Below the pieces are notes generated by a model. It saw nothing but the letters and a program-made list of their open reading frames with translations. It had not been told where the DNA came from and did no database searches. From Bacilli bacterium (GTDB lineage Bacteria; Bacillota_I; Bacilli_A; RFN20; CAG-826), in assembly GCA_900767605.1 (NCBI GenBank), contig CAAFZT010000027.1, positions 1 through 25,113 on the forward strand: DNA of 25,113 nucleotides, written 5' to 3'. The number at the start of each line of letters is the position of its first letter. The stretch's first letter is position 1. The position numbers and the translations under genes were made by a program. This document shows, piece by piece, positions 1 through 8,596 of the stretch.

Positions 1-1
1 A

Positions 2-790
2 AAAGCCCCTTTCTTTGATACGAGCGATTTCATTCGGCCAGCAGGTATCCATTCCTCCGATATCGGCTATTACGAACTCCGTTCTTTCGCGGGGAATACG
101 TTCGACGAAGGTCATTATCTTAGCTGCGTCACTTTGGACGTCAGTGAAGATTGCTTCAGCGCCTTGCGTTCTAGCTACATCAACGACAAAGGGTATAAAA
201 CGGCAAGAACGAGCGACAACAAGATCTATACCTACAATACCCGCGGGGCGAACCACTATGTCCTTTATAAGGAAATCCCCGGCAGCGAAGAAAAAATCTA
301 TCTCGATATGGCGATGTATCCCACTAGCGACTACACCTTCTCGGGACATAATCTTTTCCAAAACCGCATCGAGGTATTGATTTATAAAGCCGCTTCTCCA
401 CTTCAAACCCATTATGAAGAGAATCTAAATGGCTTTACCAGCTACATGGAATCCATCCAGAAGGGCGGCGGATTCTCCGTGACGTTCTCTACGCCGGTCC
501 AAGTCGAAAACTACCCGGCTTTAACGAACGGAGGTTACGACTACCTCTATTACGGGTATTACTATGGCTATAACGCCTTTATCTATTCCTCTTCCTTAGA
601 GCAAACCTACCAAGATATCATCCAAGGCCTAACAAACGCCGGATATACCTTGCAAAACACCACCGCAAAGGGCAATGTCTGCTATGGCAAACAAACCGAA
701 AGCGGATTCGGCTCCTTCGTCTTCATCATGAAAGAGACCAAAAAAGGCTACATCCGCATCATGGATGGCGTCGGCGGGCTCGACTTCTAG
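2..790 (+). CDS. Unknown tyrosine-rich protein, C-terminal part (open at left edge)
   Basis: The frame is open from base 2 to a TAG at 788-790, giving 262 residues; the true start lies outside the window. I do not recognise the family. The visible part is rich in Tyr, Ser, Thr and Gly, as in exported Bacillota proteins. It appears to hold two related segments. One, around residues 45-105, has the pattern L-x(n)-GY-x(n)-T...Y...KE...Y. The second, around residues 195-255, repeats that spacing: SSLEQTYQ, NAGYTLQNTT, then MKETKKGYIRI. This suggests an internal duplication of a small beta-rich domain. No signal peptide, anchor or catalytic motif can be judged because the N-terminus is missing. 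A strong terminator follows 13 bases after the stop, so this is the last gene of its transcript. Function is unassigned; that it is a real coding region is well supported by the long open frame. Confidence 0.8.
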   Translation, partial: KAPFFDTSDFIRPAGIHSSDIGYYELRSFAGNTFDEGHYLSCVTLDVSEDCFSALRSSYINDKGYKTARTSDNKIYTYNTRGANHYVLYKEIPGSEEKIYLDMAMYPTSDYTFSGHNLFQNRIEVLIYKAASPLQTHYEENLNGFTSYMESIQKGGGFSVTFSTPVQVENYPALTNGGYDYLYYGYYYGYNAFIYSSSLEQTYQDIIQGLTNAGYTLQNTTAKGNVCYGKQTESGFGSFVFIMKETKKGYIRIMDGVGGLDF

Positions 791-803
791 TTCTTCTAAC
801 GTC

Positions 804-836
804 AAATCCCCGAGGGATCAAACCCCGGGGATTTTT
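804..836 (+). terminator. Rho-independent terminator
   Basis: A 9-bp perfect stem (AAATCCCCG at 804-812 with CGGGGATTT at 826-834) closes a 13-nt loop and runs into T-residues. It lies directly behind the plus-strand gene ending at 790. The AAA/TTT flanks also allow weak function for the convergent minus-strand phosphorylase gene ending at 858. Confidence 0.85.
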
Positions 837-857
837 GATGTTTGAAAGAGCAAAAAG

Positions 858-1625
858 TTATAGGGCCAACACGGCATCCAGGCATAACGTAAGGCCGTAT
901 TCCGCGGCATCGCCGCCCCAATTCCGTTCATCGTACCGTTCCACGTTAGCTAGGCTATCCGCGGTATAAAGAATCATCCCCCATGTCGCTTTTCTAAAAG
1001 CAGCGCAGGCGGCAAGAGCAGAGCATTCCATTTCCACGACGGCACACCCTTCGCTTTTGCGGTACATGACTTTTTCTTTGGTTTCGCGAAAGAAGCCATC
1101 GGTCGTCCACGTCATCACTTCTCGGTATTTCAAGTGGTGCTGAAGGATAGTCTTTTCAATCGCCTTTCGAGCCCTTTCATCGATTTCCATAAAACGGGAC
1201 GCAGGAGCATAGTGATAGGAAGTTCCTTCATCTCGTAACGCTTTAACGGGCACCAAAAACGTGCCTTCTTCAAAATGCTCGAGGACGCCGCAGCTGCCCG
1301 CTGAAATGATTTCACGCACTCCATAGCCAATCAGCCAATCCAGGATCTGCGTAGCGGCAGCGGAACCAACGGGAGCCTGGCAAAGAACGATGTCTTCGCC
1401 TTTGTATCTTGTGATATAAATGGGATAGTGCTTGGTAGCACTGATGAAGGTCGATACTTGCCTAGATTCAGATTTCTTCGCGTATTCATCGATATAATCT
1501 CCCAAAAAGGCAAAAACGCATTTCTTAGGGAGATTTAGATTCAAATTTTCGTGGGTAGGACTTATGACTTCCGAAGGATCGGAATCAAACTCCAAGATTG
1601 GGATCTCGTTTTTAATAATCGCCAT
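858..1625 (-). CDS. Nucleoside phosphorylase (PNP/UDP family)
   Basis: This 255-residue cytosolic enzyme belongs to the purine-nucleoside/uridine phosphorylase family (PNP_UDP_1), which splits nucleosides with phosphate into base and ribose-1-phosphate for salvage. Family signatures seen are SAGSCGVL (about 108-115, phosphate/core loop), TTDGFFRET (174-182), VEMECSAL (197-204, ribose-binding glutamates) and TADSL (221-225) with the Asp usually involved in base protonation. The ATG at 1625 is preferred over an upstream GTG at 1631, because GAGGT lies 6 nt before the ATG and abuts the GTG. The gene stands alone and is divergent from the protease gene. About 40 N-terminal residues precede the usual core, a common feature of Bacillota members. 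Substrate (uridine versus purine nucleosides) cannot be fixed from sequence; the spacing and ME-C-S motif resemble uridine-phosphorylase-like proteins. Confidence 0.9.
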   Translation of the reverse strand: MAIIKNEIPILEFDSDPSEVISPTHENLNLNLPKKCVFAFLGDYIDEYAKKSESRQVSTFISATKHYPIYITRYKGEDIVLCQAPVGSAAATQILDWLIGYGVREIISAGSCGVLEHFEEGTFLVPVKALRDEGTSYHYAPASRFMEIDERARKAIEKTILQHHLKYREVMTWTTDGFFRETKEKVMYRKSEGCAVVEMECSALAACAAFRKATWGMILYTADSLANVERYDERNWGGDAAEYGLTLCLDAVLAL

Positions 1626-1842
1626 ATTCACACCTCACAAAATAGAAGGAATCTACCCCCCTGACGAATCGATTCTCCACATATTAACACGTCTCTGTCT
1701 TTATCGCCCGAGATTGTACCCCCAAGCATCGCCAAAAGGATCGCGGGGCCGTCGTTTTCCTTGCTAGATGCCCCATATTGTTATACAAGTTTATGCCCTT
1801 TCCTTTTCGTAAAAGAAATCGGAAGAACAGTAGACCAGTCCC

Positions 1843-4074
1843 ATGTTGAAATTATCCCTTATCACCCCTTTGATTGTCTTGGCCTTCCTAATGAATCCTT
1901 TTGCCATCCATAGGGAGTCTATTTCACCTACTGGGGTCCTTGTTTCTACTTCCAACCCCTCTTTACGGGATGACCCAGAGGTCATCGCTAAAGCCCCGAA
2001 ATTTGACCCGCGAAACGAATTAACTCCCGTCAAGGACCAAGGGGATACGAATCTTTGCTGGGCTTATAGCGCCATCCACGCCTCCGAAGCCAACATCTTA
2101 AAGCAAGGCATCGGGAACAAAGATACTTTACGCCTCAACCCCCAAGCCCTTGCCTATCGAAAATATGTTCGGAATGCCGACCCTTTAGGCAACACTTCCC
2201 AATACTATGACCGCTATGCTGGGGAATGGACTTCTAAAGCGGGGGCGATTGAAAATACCGCCCCCATTTTAAGCATGTGGCAAGGGCCCGTTGGGGGCAA
2301 TAAGCCCGCCACAGACGTCTATGAGAATTCCTTGTACCGTTTAGAAAGCGCCAGCCTCATTTCTTCCGGCTTATCAGGAGCCGAAAGAATCCAAGAAATC
2401 AAAAACGCGATTGCCCGATACGGGGCAGTCACCGCCTCGACTTTTTATGATGGGGGAACCAAACCCTATTATAACGACAAAGCCGTCTCTAACGGCATCG
2501 CCCATGCGATTACGTTAATCGGATGGGACGATACCTTGGATAAAAGCCTATTTAAGCCCGGAAGCGTAGAGACAAATGGAGGCTGGCTCGTTAAGAATAG
2601 CTATAACGACAACGGCTATTTCTATTTGACCTACGAAAGCAAAATCGTGGATAGCACCTCGTGGTCTTTTGGCTATGCTCCCAAAGAACGTTATGACTAC
2701 AACTATTATTACGACAATAACGACATTGATTTTTCGTTAATGAAATTAAAACAATGCGCCAATGTCTTTGAAGCGAAAAAAGGAACAAGCGAAAAACCCG
2801 AATATCTTGAAGCCATCAACGTCGGTTTTACCGGTTATAACGTGGATGTGACCGTCAAGGTTTATACCGATCTCCCTGGATGGGGGCCTACGAGCATTGA
2901 AAAAGGAACGCTAGTCGCCAGCCAAACCAAGACGTTCCCCTATGGGGGATACCAAACTCTCGTTTTGAACCACCCCATTCTTCTTTCGCCCAGCTCCTAT
3001 TTTGCCATCGCCGTTGAAGTCAGCAGTTCCACCTCTTCCCCTTTTCTACGCATCATTCAGTCCCAAGAGAAGAAACCCTCGTTTGCCAAAGGGTATGAAA
3101 GCTATGACTATATCCTGAATGGGTCCGGAATCGCCCGCATCAAGGCCCATACCAAATGCAAAGCGGCTTCTAGTGAGCATATTCACGATTGGGCCGAGCC
3201 CGTTTATACCTGGAGCGAAGACAGTCGTTCCGTATCCGCGAAGCGCATCTGCAAAACGGACTCCACCCACGTCGAAGAAGAAACCGTTGGGGTCACCGAA
3301 ACTGTTCTTCAAGAAGCCACGTGCCGCCAAAAAGGAGAAAAACGTCTAACAAGCAAACCCTTTACCAACCCTGCTTTCAGCACCCAAACCAAAGATATCG
3401 TCTTAGACTATGGTCCCCACTATTTTGGCGAATGGATTCCTGTCCAAGAGCCCACGGAAGAACAAGAGGGCATCCAAGGCCATAAAGATTGCTTGGTATG
3501 TCATAAGCATTTCGACCAAGAAGGAAATGAAATCCAAGATTTATCGATCCCTAAATTGCCTAGGAAAGTAACTATCACCGTCATCAACGGATCTAGCAAC
3601 GCTTCAAAAGTGGAGGTAGGAACCTCAGTTACCGTTACCGCGAATCAGCCAAAAGAGGGCATGCGATTCAAAGGATGGGCAGATGCTTCTAACCATATCG
3701 TCAGCCAAGAAGAGGTCTATACGTTTGTTGTGACCGAAGACGTAACGTTAACAGCCGTATACGAGCGGATTCCTGTAGATTCCAGTTCTAGCGAAAACAC
3801 GAATTCCAGCAGTTCTTCTTCTAACGAGAACACAAGTTCCAATAGCTCCGTTTCCAGCAAATCGGATAACCCCATTTCGTCCAATGAATCAAGCTCTTCT
3901 AGCGAATCCAGTGGGGACAGTGGGTCAAATAGACCAAATAATCCAAACGAAAATACCCCTTCTTCTTTATCCTCCGTGGGAATCATTGCTATCTCCGTTA
4001 TCTCAGTAGCAGCAGTCGCTTCTTTAGGCGGTATCATCGTTTTCAAAGCGATGAAAAAACGAAAGCTTAAATAG
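1843..4074 (+). CDS. Surface-anchored C1A (papain-like) cysteine protease with lectin-like and repeat domains
   Basis: This 743-residue secreted protease has these parts in order. Signal peptide at about 1-22 (hydrophobic LITPLIVLAFLMNPFAI). C1A catalytic domain at about 52-275, with oxyanion Gln66 and Cys72 in PVKDQG...CWAYSA, His221 in GIAHAITLIGWD and Asn252 in WLVKNSY. Lectin-like domain at about 290-437, as often seen behind such proteases. A Cys/His-rich stretch at 440-570 of the EHIHDW...C...HKDCLVCHKHF type. An InlB/Flg_new-like beta repeat at 575-642 (FKGW...TLTAVYE). A Ser/Asn-rich linker at 645-705. A C-terminal membrane helix at 711-734 ending KKRKLK. There is no LPXTG, so anchoring is by the helix. 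The ribosome site is weak and the ATG at 1843 was chosen because an in-frame TAG sits 12 bases upstream. Its 3' end overlaps the convergent ATPase gene by 8 bases. Likely digests host or dietary protein at the cell surface. Confidence 0.9.
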   Translation: MLKLSLITPLIVLAFLMNPFAIHRESISPTGVLVSTSNPSLRDDPEVIAKAPKFDPRNELTPVKDQGDTNLCWAYSAIHASEANILKQGIGNKDTLRLNPQALAYRKYVRNADPLGNTSQYYDRYAGEWTSKAGAIENTAPILSMWQGPVGGNKPATDVYENSLYRLESASLISSGLSGAERIQEIKNAIARYGAVTASTFYDGGTKPYYNDKAVSNGIAHAITLIGWDDTLDKSLFKPGSVETNGGWLVKNSYNDNGYFYLTYESKIVDSTSWSFGYAPKERYDYNYYYDNNDIDFSLMKLKQCANVFEAKKGTSEKPEYLEAINVGFTGYNVDVTVKVYTDLPGWGPTSIEKGTLVASQTKTFPYGGYQTLVLNHPILLSPSSYFAIAVEVSSSTSSPFLRIIQSQEKKPSFAKGYESYDYILNGSGIARIKAHTKCKAASSEHIHDWAEPVYTWSEDSRSVSAKRICKTDSTHVEEETVGVTETVLQEATCRQKGEKRLTSKPFTNPAFSTQTKDIVLDYGPHYFGEWIPVQEPTEEQEGIQGHKDCLVCHKHFDQEGNEIQDLSIPKLPRKVTITVINGSSNASKVEVGTSVTVTANQPKEGMRFKGWADASNHIVSQEEVYTFVVTEDVTLTAVYERIPVDSSSSENTNSSSSSSNENTSSNSSVSSKSDNPISSNESSSSSESSGDSGSNRPNNPNENTPSSLSSVGIIAISVISVAAVASLGGIIVFKAMKKRKLK

Positions 4075-5305
4075 CCGTTACGGGAACGATTAAAACTTGA
4101 GGGGATAAAGCGCTCACGCTATCGGCGGTGCATACGATGCAGTTTTTGCCTCTTTCGTATTTGGTCGCGTCCAATTCTTTGAATCCGGAAACCTCAGATA
4201 ATGTATGCTTATCACCGAATTTGCATTCCACCGCATATAGGGTTCCCTTTTGGATAAAAACGAGGTCCACTTCGTGTTGGGCGTAATCCCGATAATAATA
4301 AAAGTTTGTTTTGTTCCCTTCGTTTTCGTAGGATTTACGAATTTCGTTCACGACAAACGTTTCGAATAAACGGCCTTTGAGAAAACTTCTGGATAACGTC
4401 TCTTTCGAATCAATTCCTAACAAAAAGCAAGCGATACCTGTATCAAAGAAATAGATTTTCGGACTTTTAACCATGCGCTTAGTCCACGAATCTTCGTAGT
4501 AGGGCTGCAACAAGTGAATGATGCCGGTCTTGGCCATAATACCCACCCAGGTGCGGATTGTTGTCGCGGAAACGCCCACCTGCTTGGACAAACTATCGTA
4601 ATTTAATTCCTGTCCCGTCAAAGACGCTACTAATACAAGCAGGTTATAGAATTTGGATTCGTCCTTTAATTCAATTTGATCCCGAACGTCTTTTTCTAAG
4701 TACGTACTGATAAAAGAAGAATAGAAAATCGAGCCCCTCAGTCCTTCGTCATCATAGAGCTCCGGCATCTGTCCTTTGACGATGAAATCTAGGATTTCTT
4801 CCGCGTTTAAACTAGTGGCGTTCGAGCGTTTAGCAAGAACCTTGGCATCCGGCAAGAAAGGGATATTATCCTGACGCGAAATTTCGCTAAGTGATAGTGG
4901 GGACATATCAAGCAACGCTGCGCGTCCCGCTAAAGACTCCTTGGCCTTCTCCAGCAAATCCCTTCTGCTAGACCCGGAGAGAATGAACATTCCGTTAGCG
5001 GCCTGATTTCCTTCTAGCCTTCTTTTCTCGTTAACAAGGTATTCGATTTCTTCAAATAACCCCGTTGCTTTTTGAGCTTCATCGATAATAAGGGGGCAGG
5101 GGTGAATAGCTAAAAAGGTCTTGGGGTCATTCTGTGCTAATAAACGATCGGAGGAGTTATCCAGCGTCACATAAGAAAAACCATGTCCGTCATATTTTTT
5201 CGACAATAATGTCGATTTCCCAACTTGCCTGGGCCCCGTCAAGATAACACAGGGAAAGTGCTGTATGGCGTAATCGATAACTTTTTTAATGTGCCGTTCA
5301 ATCAT
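4067..5305 (-). CDS. AAA_14/DUF4143 ATPase with PD-(D/E)XK-like C-terminus
   Basis: A 412-residue P-loop ATPase of the AAA_14 + DUF4143 family, a common but functionally unresolved group. Seen: Walker A GPRQVGKS (24-31), Walker B LIIDEAQ (72-78), an ILSGSS sensor strand (108-113), a winged-helix-like segment (about 230-265, SLSKQVGVSATTIRTW) and a C-terminal nuclease-like signature with Asp347 (HEVDLVF) and ECK (360-362). The start is the ATG at 5305 with AAGGAGG 5 nt upstream, not the further upstream in-frame ATG at 5356, which falls inside the repeat array. Three palindromes in its leader (5318-5382) suggest autoregulation, possibly by its own winged helix. The gene is not co-transcribed with anything obvious and overlaps the 3' end of the convergent protease gene. 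Role in defence or addiction is inference; family assignment is firm. Confidence 0.9.
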   Translation of the reverse strand: MIERHIKKVIDYAIQHFPCVILTGPRQVGKSTLLSKKYDGHGFSYVTLDNSSDRLLAQNDPKTFLAIHPCPLIIDEAQKATGLFEEIEYLVNEKRRLEGNQAANGMFILSGSSRRDLLEKAKESLAGRAALLDMSPLSLSEISRQDNIPFLPDAKVLAKRSNATSLNAEEILDFIVKGQMPELYDDEGLRGSIFYSSFISTYLEKDVRDQIELKDESKFYNLLVLVASLTGQELNYDSLSKQVGVSATTIRTWVGIMAKTGIIHLLQPYYEDSWTKRMVKSPKIYFFDTGIACFLLGIDSKETLSRSFLKGRLFETFVVNEIRKSYENEGNKTNFYYYRDYAQHEVDLVFIQKGTLYAVECKFGDKHTLSEVSGFKELDATKYERGKNCIVCTADSVSALSPQVLIVPVTAI

Positions 5306-5317
5306 ATAAACCTCCTT

Positions 5318-5382
5318 AACTTTGAATTTTCCGAAGTTAGACTTTGGATTTTCCAAACTTCTACTTTGGATTTTCCAAAGTT
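5318..5382 (-). promoter_or_regulatory. Three tandem 22-bp palindromic repeats in the ATPase leader
   Basis: Three copies start at 5318, 5340 and 5362, an exact 22-bp period or about two helical turns. The consensus core is ACTTTGGATTTTCCAAAGT, an 8-3-8 inverted repeat; the copy at 5362 is perfect and the other two carry two to three changes each. The array lies between a possible -10 (TATAAC on the minus strand, overlapping the copy at 5362) and the AAGGAGG ribosome site. It could be a DNA operator or form RNA hairpins in the 5' leader. Confidence 0.8.
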
Positions 5383-5546
5383 ATATTACACCATTTTTAA
5401 AAAAATGGGGGGATATCAATAAGTTTTAAGCGCGAAGGAAAAATAACCGACAGCAAATATTCAGCTTCTAAACTTAATTTTGGCCGTCATTCATGATTGC
5501 GCATTTTTGCAATCGTTTGCCTTTTTTCTTAAGGACGCCGAATTTG

Positions 5547-6947
5547 TTATTTCAAATCAAGCCGTTCCTCGTAAAACTCATCTAACGAATAAGCGATGGG
5601 CGCCCGTTTTTTTGCTTCGGGCGTAAATCCATTGCGAGAAATATACCCTAAACGATAAAAGGGGAGGGGGGATTGCAAGGTCTGCTTTTCCTCTTCGTGA
5701 ATGGTGTCCATGCCAATCGGATCCTTCGTGTATTTGCATTCATAGGAAGCAAAGCCATTCTTATCTTGGGTAACCACGTCAAATTGAAGGTTCATTTTAG
5801 CCTTCGCATCATTGAAGCTATAAGTTCCAATCTGAAAGAACGGGGGTTTGATTTCACCCGCTTTGTTTTTGCGAATCAAGAAATCTTTGCTCACTCTTTC
5901 AAAGGCTTTTGGAAGGTAATATTTCTCAAAAACCGGCTCGACCATCTCTTGATAGAAAAGGTCTTTACCCATGAAGGAAATGGATGATCCGTTGGAAAAA
6001 ATATAACGGAAATAAAACCGAAGCAAATTATCATCAAAGTCATAATACGTCAGTTTTTTATTTTGCGAATCGTTAATCGGGGAAACCTTCGTCAAGAAAT
6101 GCAAGCCAACCCCTTTGGACAAAGCGTATTCCGGGCGGGAATCCTTGCCTAACGCTGCAACTAAATCACTAAATTTATGCTTCCCAATAGCAACGAGGTT
6201 AAGAACGCTATTTAAGAAAGCAACTTTTGTTCCCTCGTTTTCAATCATTTCTTGGCATAGAAGCGTCATGGTGGAGGTATCTACGCCAAAGCAATCTTTG
6301 ATATTTTCTTCTACGCTTTTTGACGGATTCACTAACGATAACGCATAAGGGAGTCCGCCAAAAACGGCATAGGCTTTAAATTTTTCTTCCGGCGAATAAT
6401 GAGGAAAGAATTTCGCAGCGTCATAATAATCGAATTCATGGATCTCTTGAATGAGGTCAAAATGGCCATGCAGCGGAGAAGAACGATCCACGATGTTCTG
6501 CATCAAATCGCAATAAGACCCGGAGAGAATAAGCTTTAAATGCAAATCATCGCCTTTCCTTAAGTCGATTAATCGAGCCAAGCTTGCGTCCACCCCATCA
6601 TCCCCGCCTAACGGTAGATAAGAAAACTCATCAATCACGAAAATGATTTTTTGATTCTTTGCAGCAAGAAAAATAGCGTCGAACAAATCGTCGTAACTGG
6701 AAAAGGTGGTATACGCAGGCAAACCCAATACCCTTTTGGCTTCTTTTTCTAATAGGGATAGATTGATAGAGGGCAATACCTTTTTGCATTCGCAATGGAG
6801 AATTATCCCTTCTTCTCCTTCCAGGGCTTGTTTGATGATTTCTGTTTTTCCAACACGTCGACGGCCAAAAATCATCATCGCTTTGTATGCGTCGCCCGCC
6901 ATCAATTCTTTTAGTTTTCTAACCTCTTCTTTTCTTCCTACAAACAT
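5547..6947 (-). CDS. ATPase_2/DUF234-type AAA ATPase (paralogue A)
   Basis: A 466-residue protein of the ATPase_2 (PF01637) + DUF234 (PF03008) type. Seen: Walker A GRRRVGKT (28-35), Walker B IIFVIDEF (101-108), LILSGSY (139-145), the family motif YAVFGGLPYAL (193-203), a winged-helix-like part (about 245-290) and a C-terminal PD-(D/E)XK-like signature with Asp390 (LQFDVV) and ECK (403-405). The ATG at 6947 was chosen because GGAG lies 6 nt upstream; the in-frame TTG at 6962 precedes that site. Closest relative in the window is the next gene upstream (7069-8454), with matching length, motifs and promoter elements, so the pair looks like a duplication. Biological role of the family is not established; a membrane-free cytosolic ATPase/nuclease is expected. 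It ends 164 bases before the repeat array of the downstream ATPase gene. Confidence 0.88.
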   Translation of the reverse strand: MFVGRKEEVRKLKELMAGDAYKAMMIFGRRRVGKTEIIKQALEGEEGIILHCECKKVLPSINLSLLEKEAKRVLGLPAYTTFSSYDDLFDAIFLAAKNQKIIFVIDEFSYLPLGGDDGVDASLARLIDLRKGDDLHLKLILSGSYCDLMQNIVDRSSPLHGHFDLIQEIHEFDYYDAAKFFPHYSPEEKFKAYAVFGGLPYALSLVNPSKSVEENIKDCFGVDTSTMTLLCQEMIENEGTKVAFLNSVLNLVAIGKHKFSDLVAALGKDSRPEYALSKGVGLHFLTKVSPINDSQNKKLTYYDFDDNLLRFYFRYIFSNGSSISFMGKDLFYQEMVEPVFEKYYLPKAFERVSKDFLIRKNKAGEIKPPFFQIGTYSFNDAKAKMNLQFDVVTQDKNGFASYECKYTKDPIGMDTIHEEEKQTLQSPLPFYRLGYISRNGFTPEAKKRAPIAYSLDEFYEERLDLK

Positions 6948-6966
6948 ATCAATCTCCAGCAATATT

Positions 6967-7072
6967 TTAACACAAATTTTTTTGGGACAAATATTTTTGT
7001 GTAAAAAATTCTAAAGATTAGTATGCTAATCAATTAGCACAAATCAATTTGTGATAAATCGGTTTATGTTAT
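6967..7072 (-). promoter_or_regulatory. Palindrome cluster in the promoter region of paralogue A
   Basis: The region between the two paralogues is filled with inverted repeats. TTAACACAAA at about 6967-6976 is mirrored by TTTGTGTAA at 6996-7004. TGCTAATCAATTAGCA (7024-7039) is a perfect inverted repeat, and so is CACAAATCAATTTGTG (7038-7053); the two overlap by two bases and share the core AATCAATT. A further half-site TTTATG follows at 7063-7068. A possible -10 (TAAAAT on the minus strand) lies at about 6964-6969, so the palindromes lie upstream of and over the promoter, as expected for operators. Confidence 0.75.
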
Positions 7073-8454
7073 TTGCCTATCAAACTATAAATGTCGTTTA
7101 AAGAGTAGCAGTCTACGCCGTCAGGCTTTATTTCGAATCCGTTTTTGGAGAAAAATCCGTACCGGGCAAACGGAATATCCCTTTCCTTGCAATCGCGGAT
7201 TTCTTTTTCCATCGCTTGTTGACTAAGAGGATGAGACAAATACTTGCATTCATAGTTCTCATACCCTTGATCTGAATTCGTAACCACATCAAATTCGAGG
7301 TTCTTCTTCCCCTTCAAGTCGTAATAAGCAAAATGCCCGATGTCTTTAAACAAGGGTTGGTTCAACCCCATGCGGTTTCGGCGAATGAGGTATTCCTTGG
7401 CCAACTTTTCAAATTGATGGGGCAAGTAATTTTGCAGGAAAGAATCCTGAATCATGTCGTAGACCGCCTCGGCGCTCATATAGGTTCGTTCGGTCTGCAT
7501 TTCATAGAGAAAACCAAAATAGAACTCAAGTAAGGAATCGCAAAGGTAATAGGATCCCTTTCGCTCCGAATTCAAATTAATCGGCGTCAGCCTTTGAATG
7601 ATTTTCTCATCCGTTAATTTGCTTAATGCATAGACCGCTTTAGAGGCCCCTTTGCCAGGAAGGGCTTCATTTAAATCCGAATAGGTATGTTTCCCTTGGG
7701 CGATCAAGGAAACGATGCGGAAGGAACGTTCGTCCTTCATGATTTCCTTCAAAGCCGTGTTTTGCAATTCGTTTTCGAAGAATGACCCAATGGGGATAAA
7801 TTTCTCTATCAAGTTTTCCTTCAGAGTTTTTGCGAAATCGAGGTTGTCCAAATAATAGGGGATACCTCCAAATACCGCGTAGAATTCAAATTTCTTTTCC
7901 GCGGATAAATCCCCCATCCATTTGGCGCTATCCCAATAATCAAAGGGGTCGATATGCAGAATCTCATTAAACCGGCCATATAAGGGGGAGGGATCCTCCA
8001 TCATCTGTCGCATTTTTCCAAAAGAGGAACCGCTGAGGATGATATTAAGACGGGAATCCTTTTGATATTGATCGATAACGGTTTGAAGCTCGCTATTTAG
8101 TTCTTCGCGGTCTTCTAAGAAAAAAGGATATTCATCTAGGACAAGAACCATGGGGGTTTCTTTTGCTTTCTCGTAAAGAAAAGAAAGCAAATCCGAAATG
8201 GATTTAAAGTCGAGGAATTCCTCTTTCAACGCCGCTTTAACCTTATTTTTTAATAATTCGAAGTTCTTTTGGTAACCCGCCCGGTCCAATGCCACGAAAG
8301 AAATGACCGTACCGGAGAAATCCTCCAAGGCTTTTGCAATTAACGCGCTTTTCCCGACACGTCTTCTTCCATAAAGGGCCACCACCGATCCATACGGGCG
8401 ATGAAGCGCATCGGATAAACGTTTTAGTTCATTTTCTCTACCGATAAATTTCAT
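7069..8454 (-). CDS. ATPase_2/DUF234-type AAA ATPase (paralogue B)
   Basis: A 461-residue paralogue of the downstream gene. Seen: Walker A GRRRVGKS (29-36), Walker B MVLVLDEY (102-109), NIILSGSS (137-144), FYAVFGGIPYYL (191-202), a winged-helix-like segment (about 245-290, HTYSDLNEALPG...ALSKLTDEKII) and a nuclease-like C-terminus with Asp389 (LEFDVV) and ECK (402-404). The start at 8454 has GGAGG 8 nt upstream. The C-terminal blocks FLIR(K/R)N...G and Y-ECKY are nearly superimposable on paralogue A, arguing for duplication within or between genomes of this lineage. It has its own promoter region rather than sharing one with the Doc gene, because a terminator lies between them. Function unknown; family call firm. 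Confidence 0.88.
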   Translation of the reverse strand: MKFIGRENELKRLSDALHRPYGSVVALYGRRRVGKSALIAKALEDFSGTVISFVALDRAGYQKNFELLKNKVKAALKEEFLDFKSISDLLSFLYEKAKETPMVLVLDEYPFFLEDREELNSELQTVIDQYQKDSRLNIILSGSSFGKMRQMMEDPSPLYGRFNEILHIDPFDYWDSAKWMGDLSAEKKFEFYAVFGGIPYYLDNLDFAKTLKENLIEKFIPIGSFFENELQNTALKEIMKDERSFRIVSLIAQGKHTYSDLNEALPGKGASKAVYALSKLTDEKIIQRLTPINLNSERKGSYYLCDSLLEFYFGFLYEMQTERTYMSAEAVYDMIQDSFLQNYLPHQFEKLAKEYLIRRNRMGLNQPLFKDIGHFAYYDLKGKKNLEFDVVTNSDQGYENYECKYLSHPLSQQAMEKEIRDCKERDIPFARYGFFSKNGFEIKPDGVDCYSLNDIYSLIGK

Positions 8455-8473
8455 GGCGGTTCCCTCCGGGTTC

Positions 8474-8526
8474 TAGCACAACAATATTAACACAAATCAA
8501 TTTATGATAAATGAATTTGTGCTATT
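8474..8526 (-). promoter_or_regulatory. Palindromic operator-like region of paralogue B
   Basis: TAGCACAA (8474-8481) is the inverse of TTGTGCTA (8517-8524). Inside this pair, CACAAATCAATTTAT (8491-8505) is mirrored by ATAAATGAATTTGTG (8507-8521) with two mismatches. The block 8491-8526 matches 7038-7073 upstream of paralogue A at 30 of 36 positions, although the flanking coding DNA is diverged. That points to a conserved protein-binding site. Confidence 0.75.
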
Positions 8527-8596
8527 TCTATAAAGAAGCGTCACGATCACAATCGAATTCATGGTTCTGACTTCTCTTTTTATATGTAGAGAACCA

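Noticed and set aside
1626..1631. GTG start for the nucleoside phosphorylase
   Set aside because: The ribosome site GAGGT directly abuts the GTG but has ideal spacing to the ATG at 1625.
5318..5382. CRISPR-like regular repeats (also 21164-21227)
   Set aside because: Units are contiguous or nearly so, with no unique spacers of 25-40 bp and no cas genes; they sit in promoters.
5495..5514. GATTGC...GCAATC inverted repeat as terminator of paralogue A
   Set aside because: No T-run on either strand next to it; 6-bp stem only. It could be a minor regulatory site.
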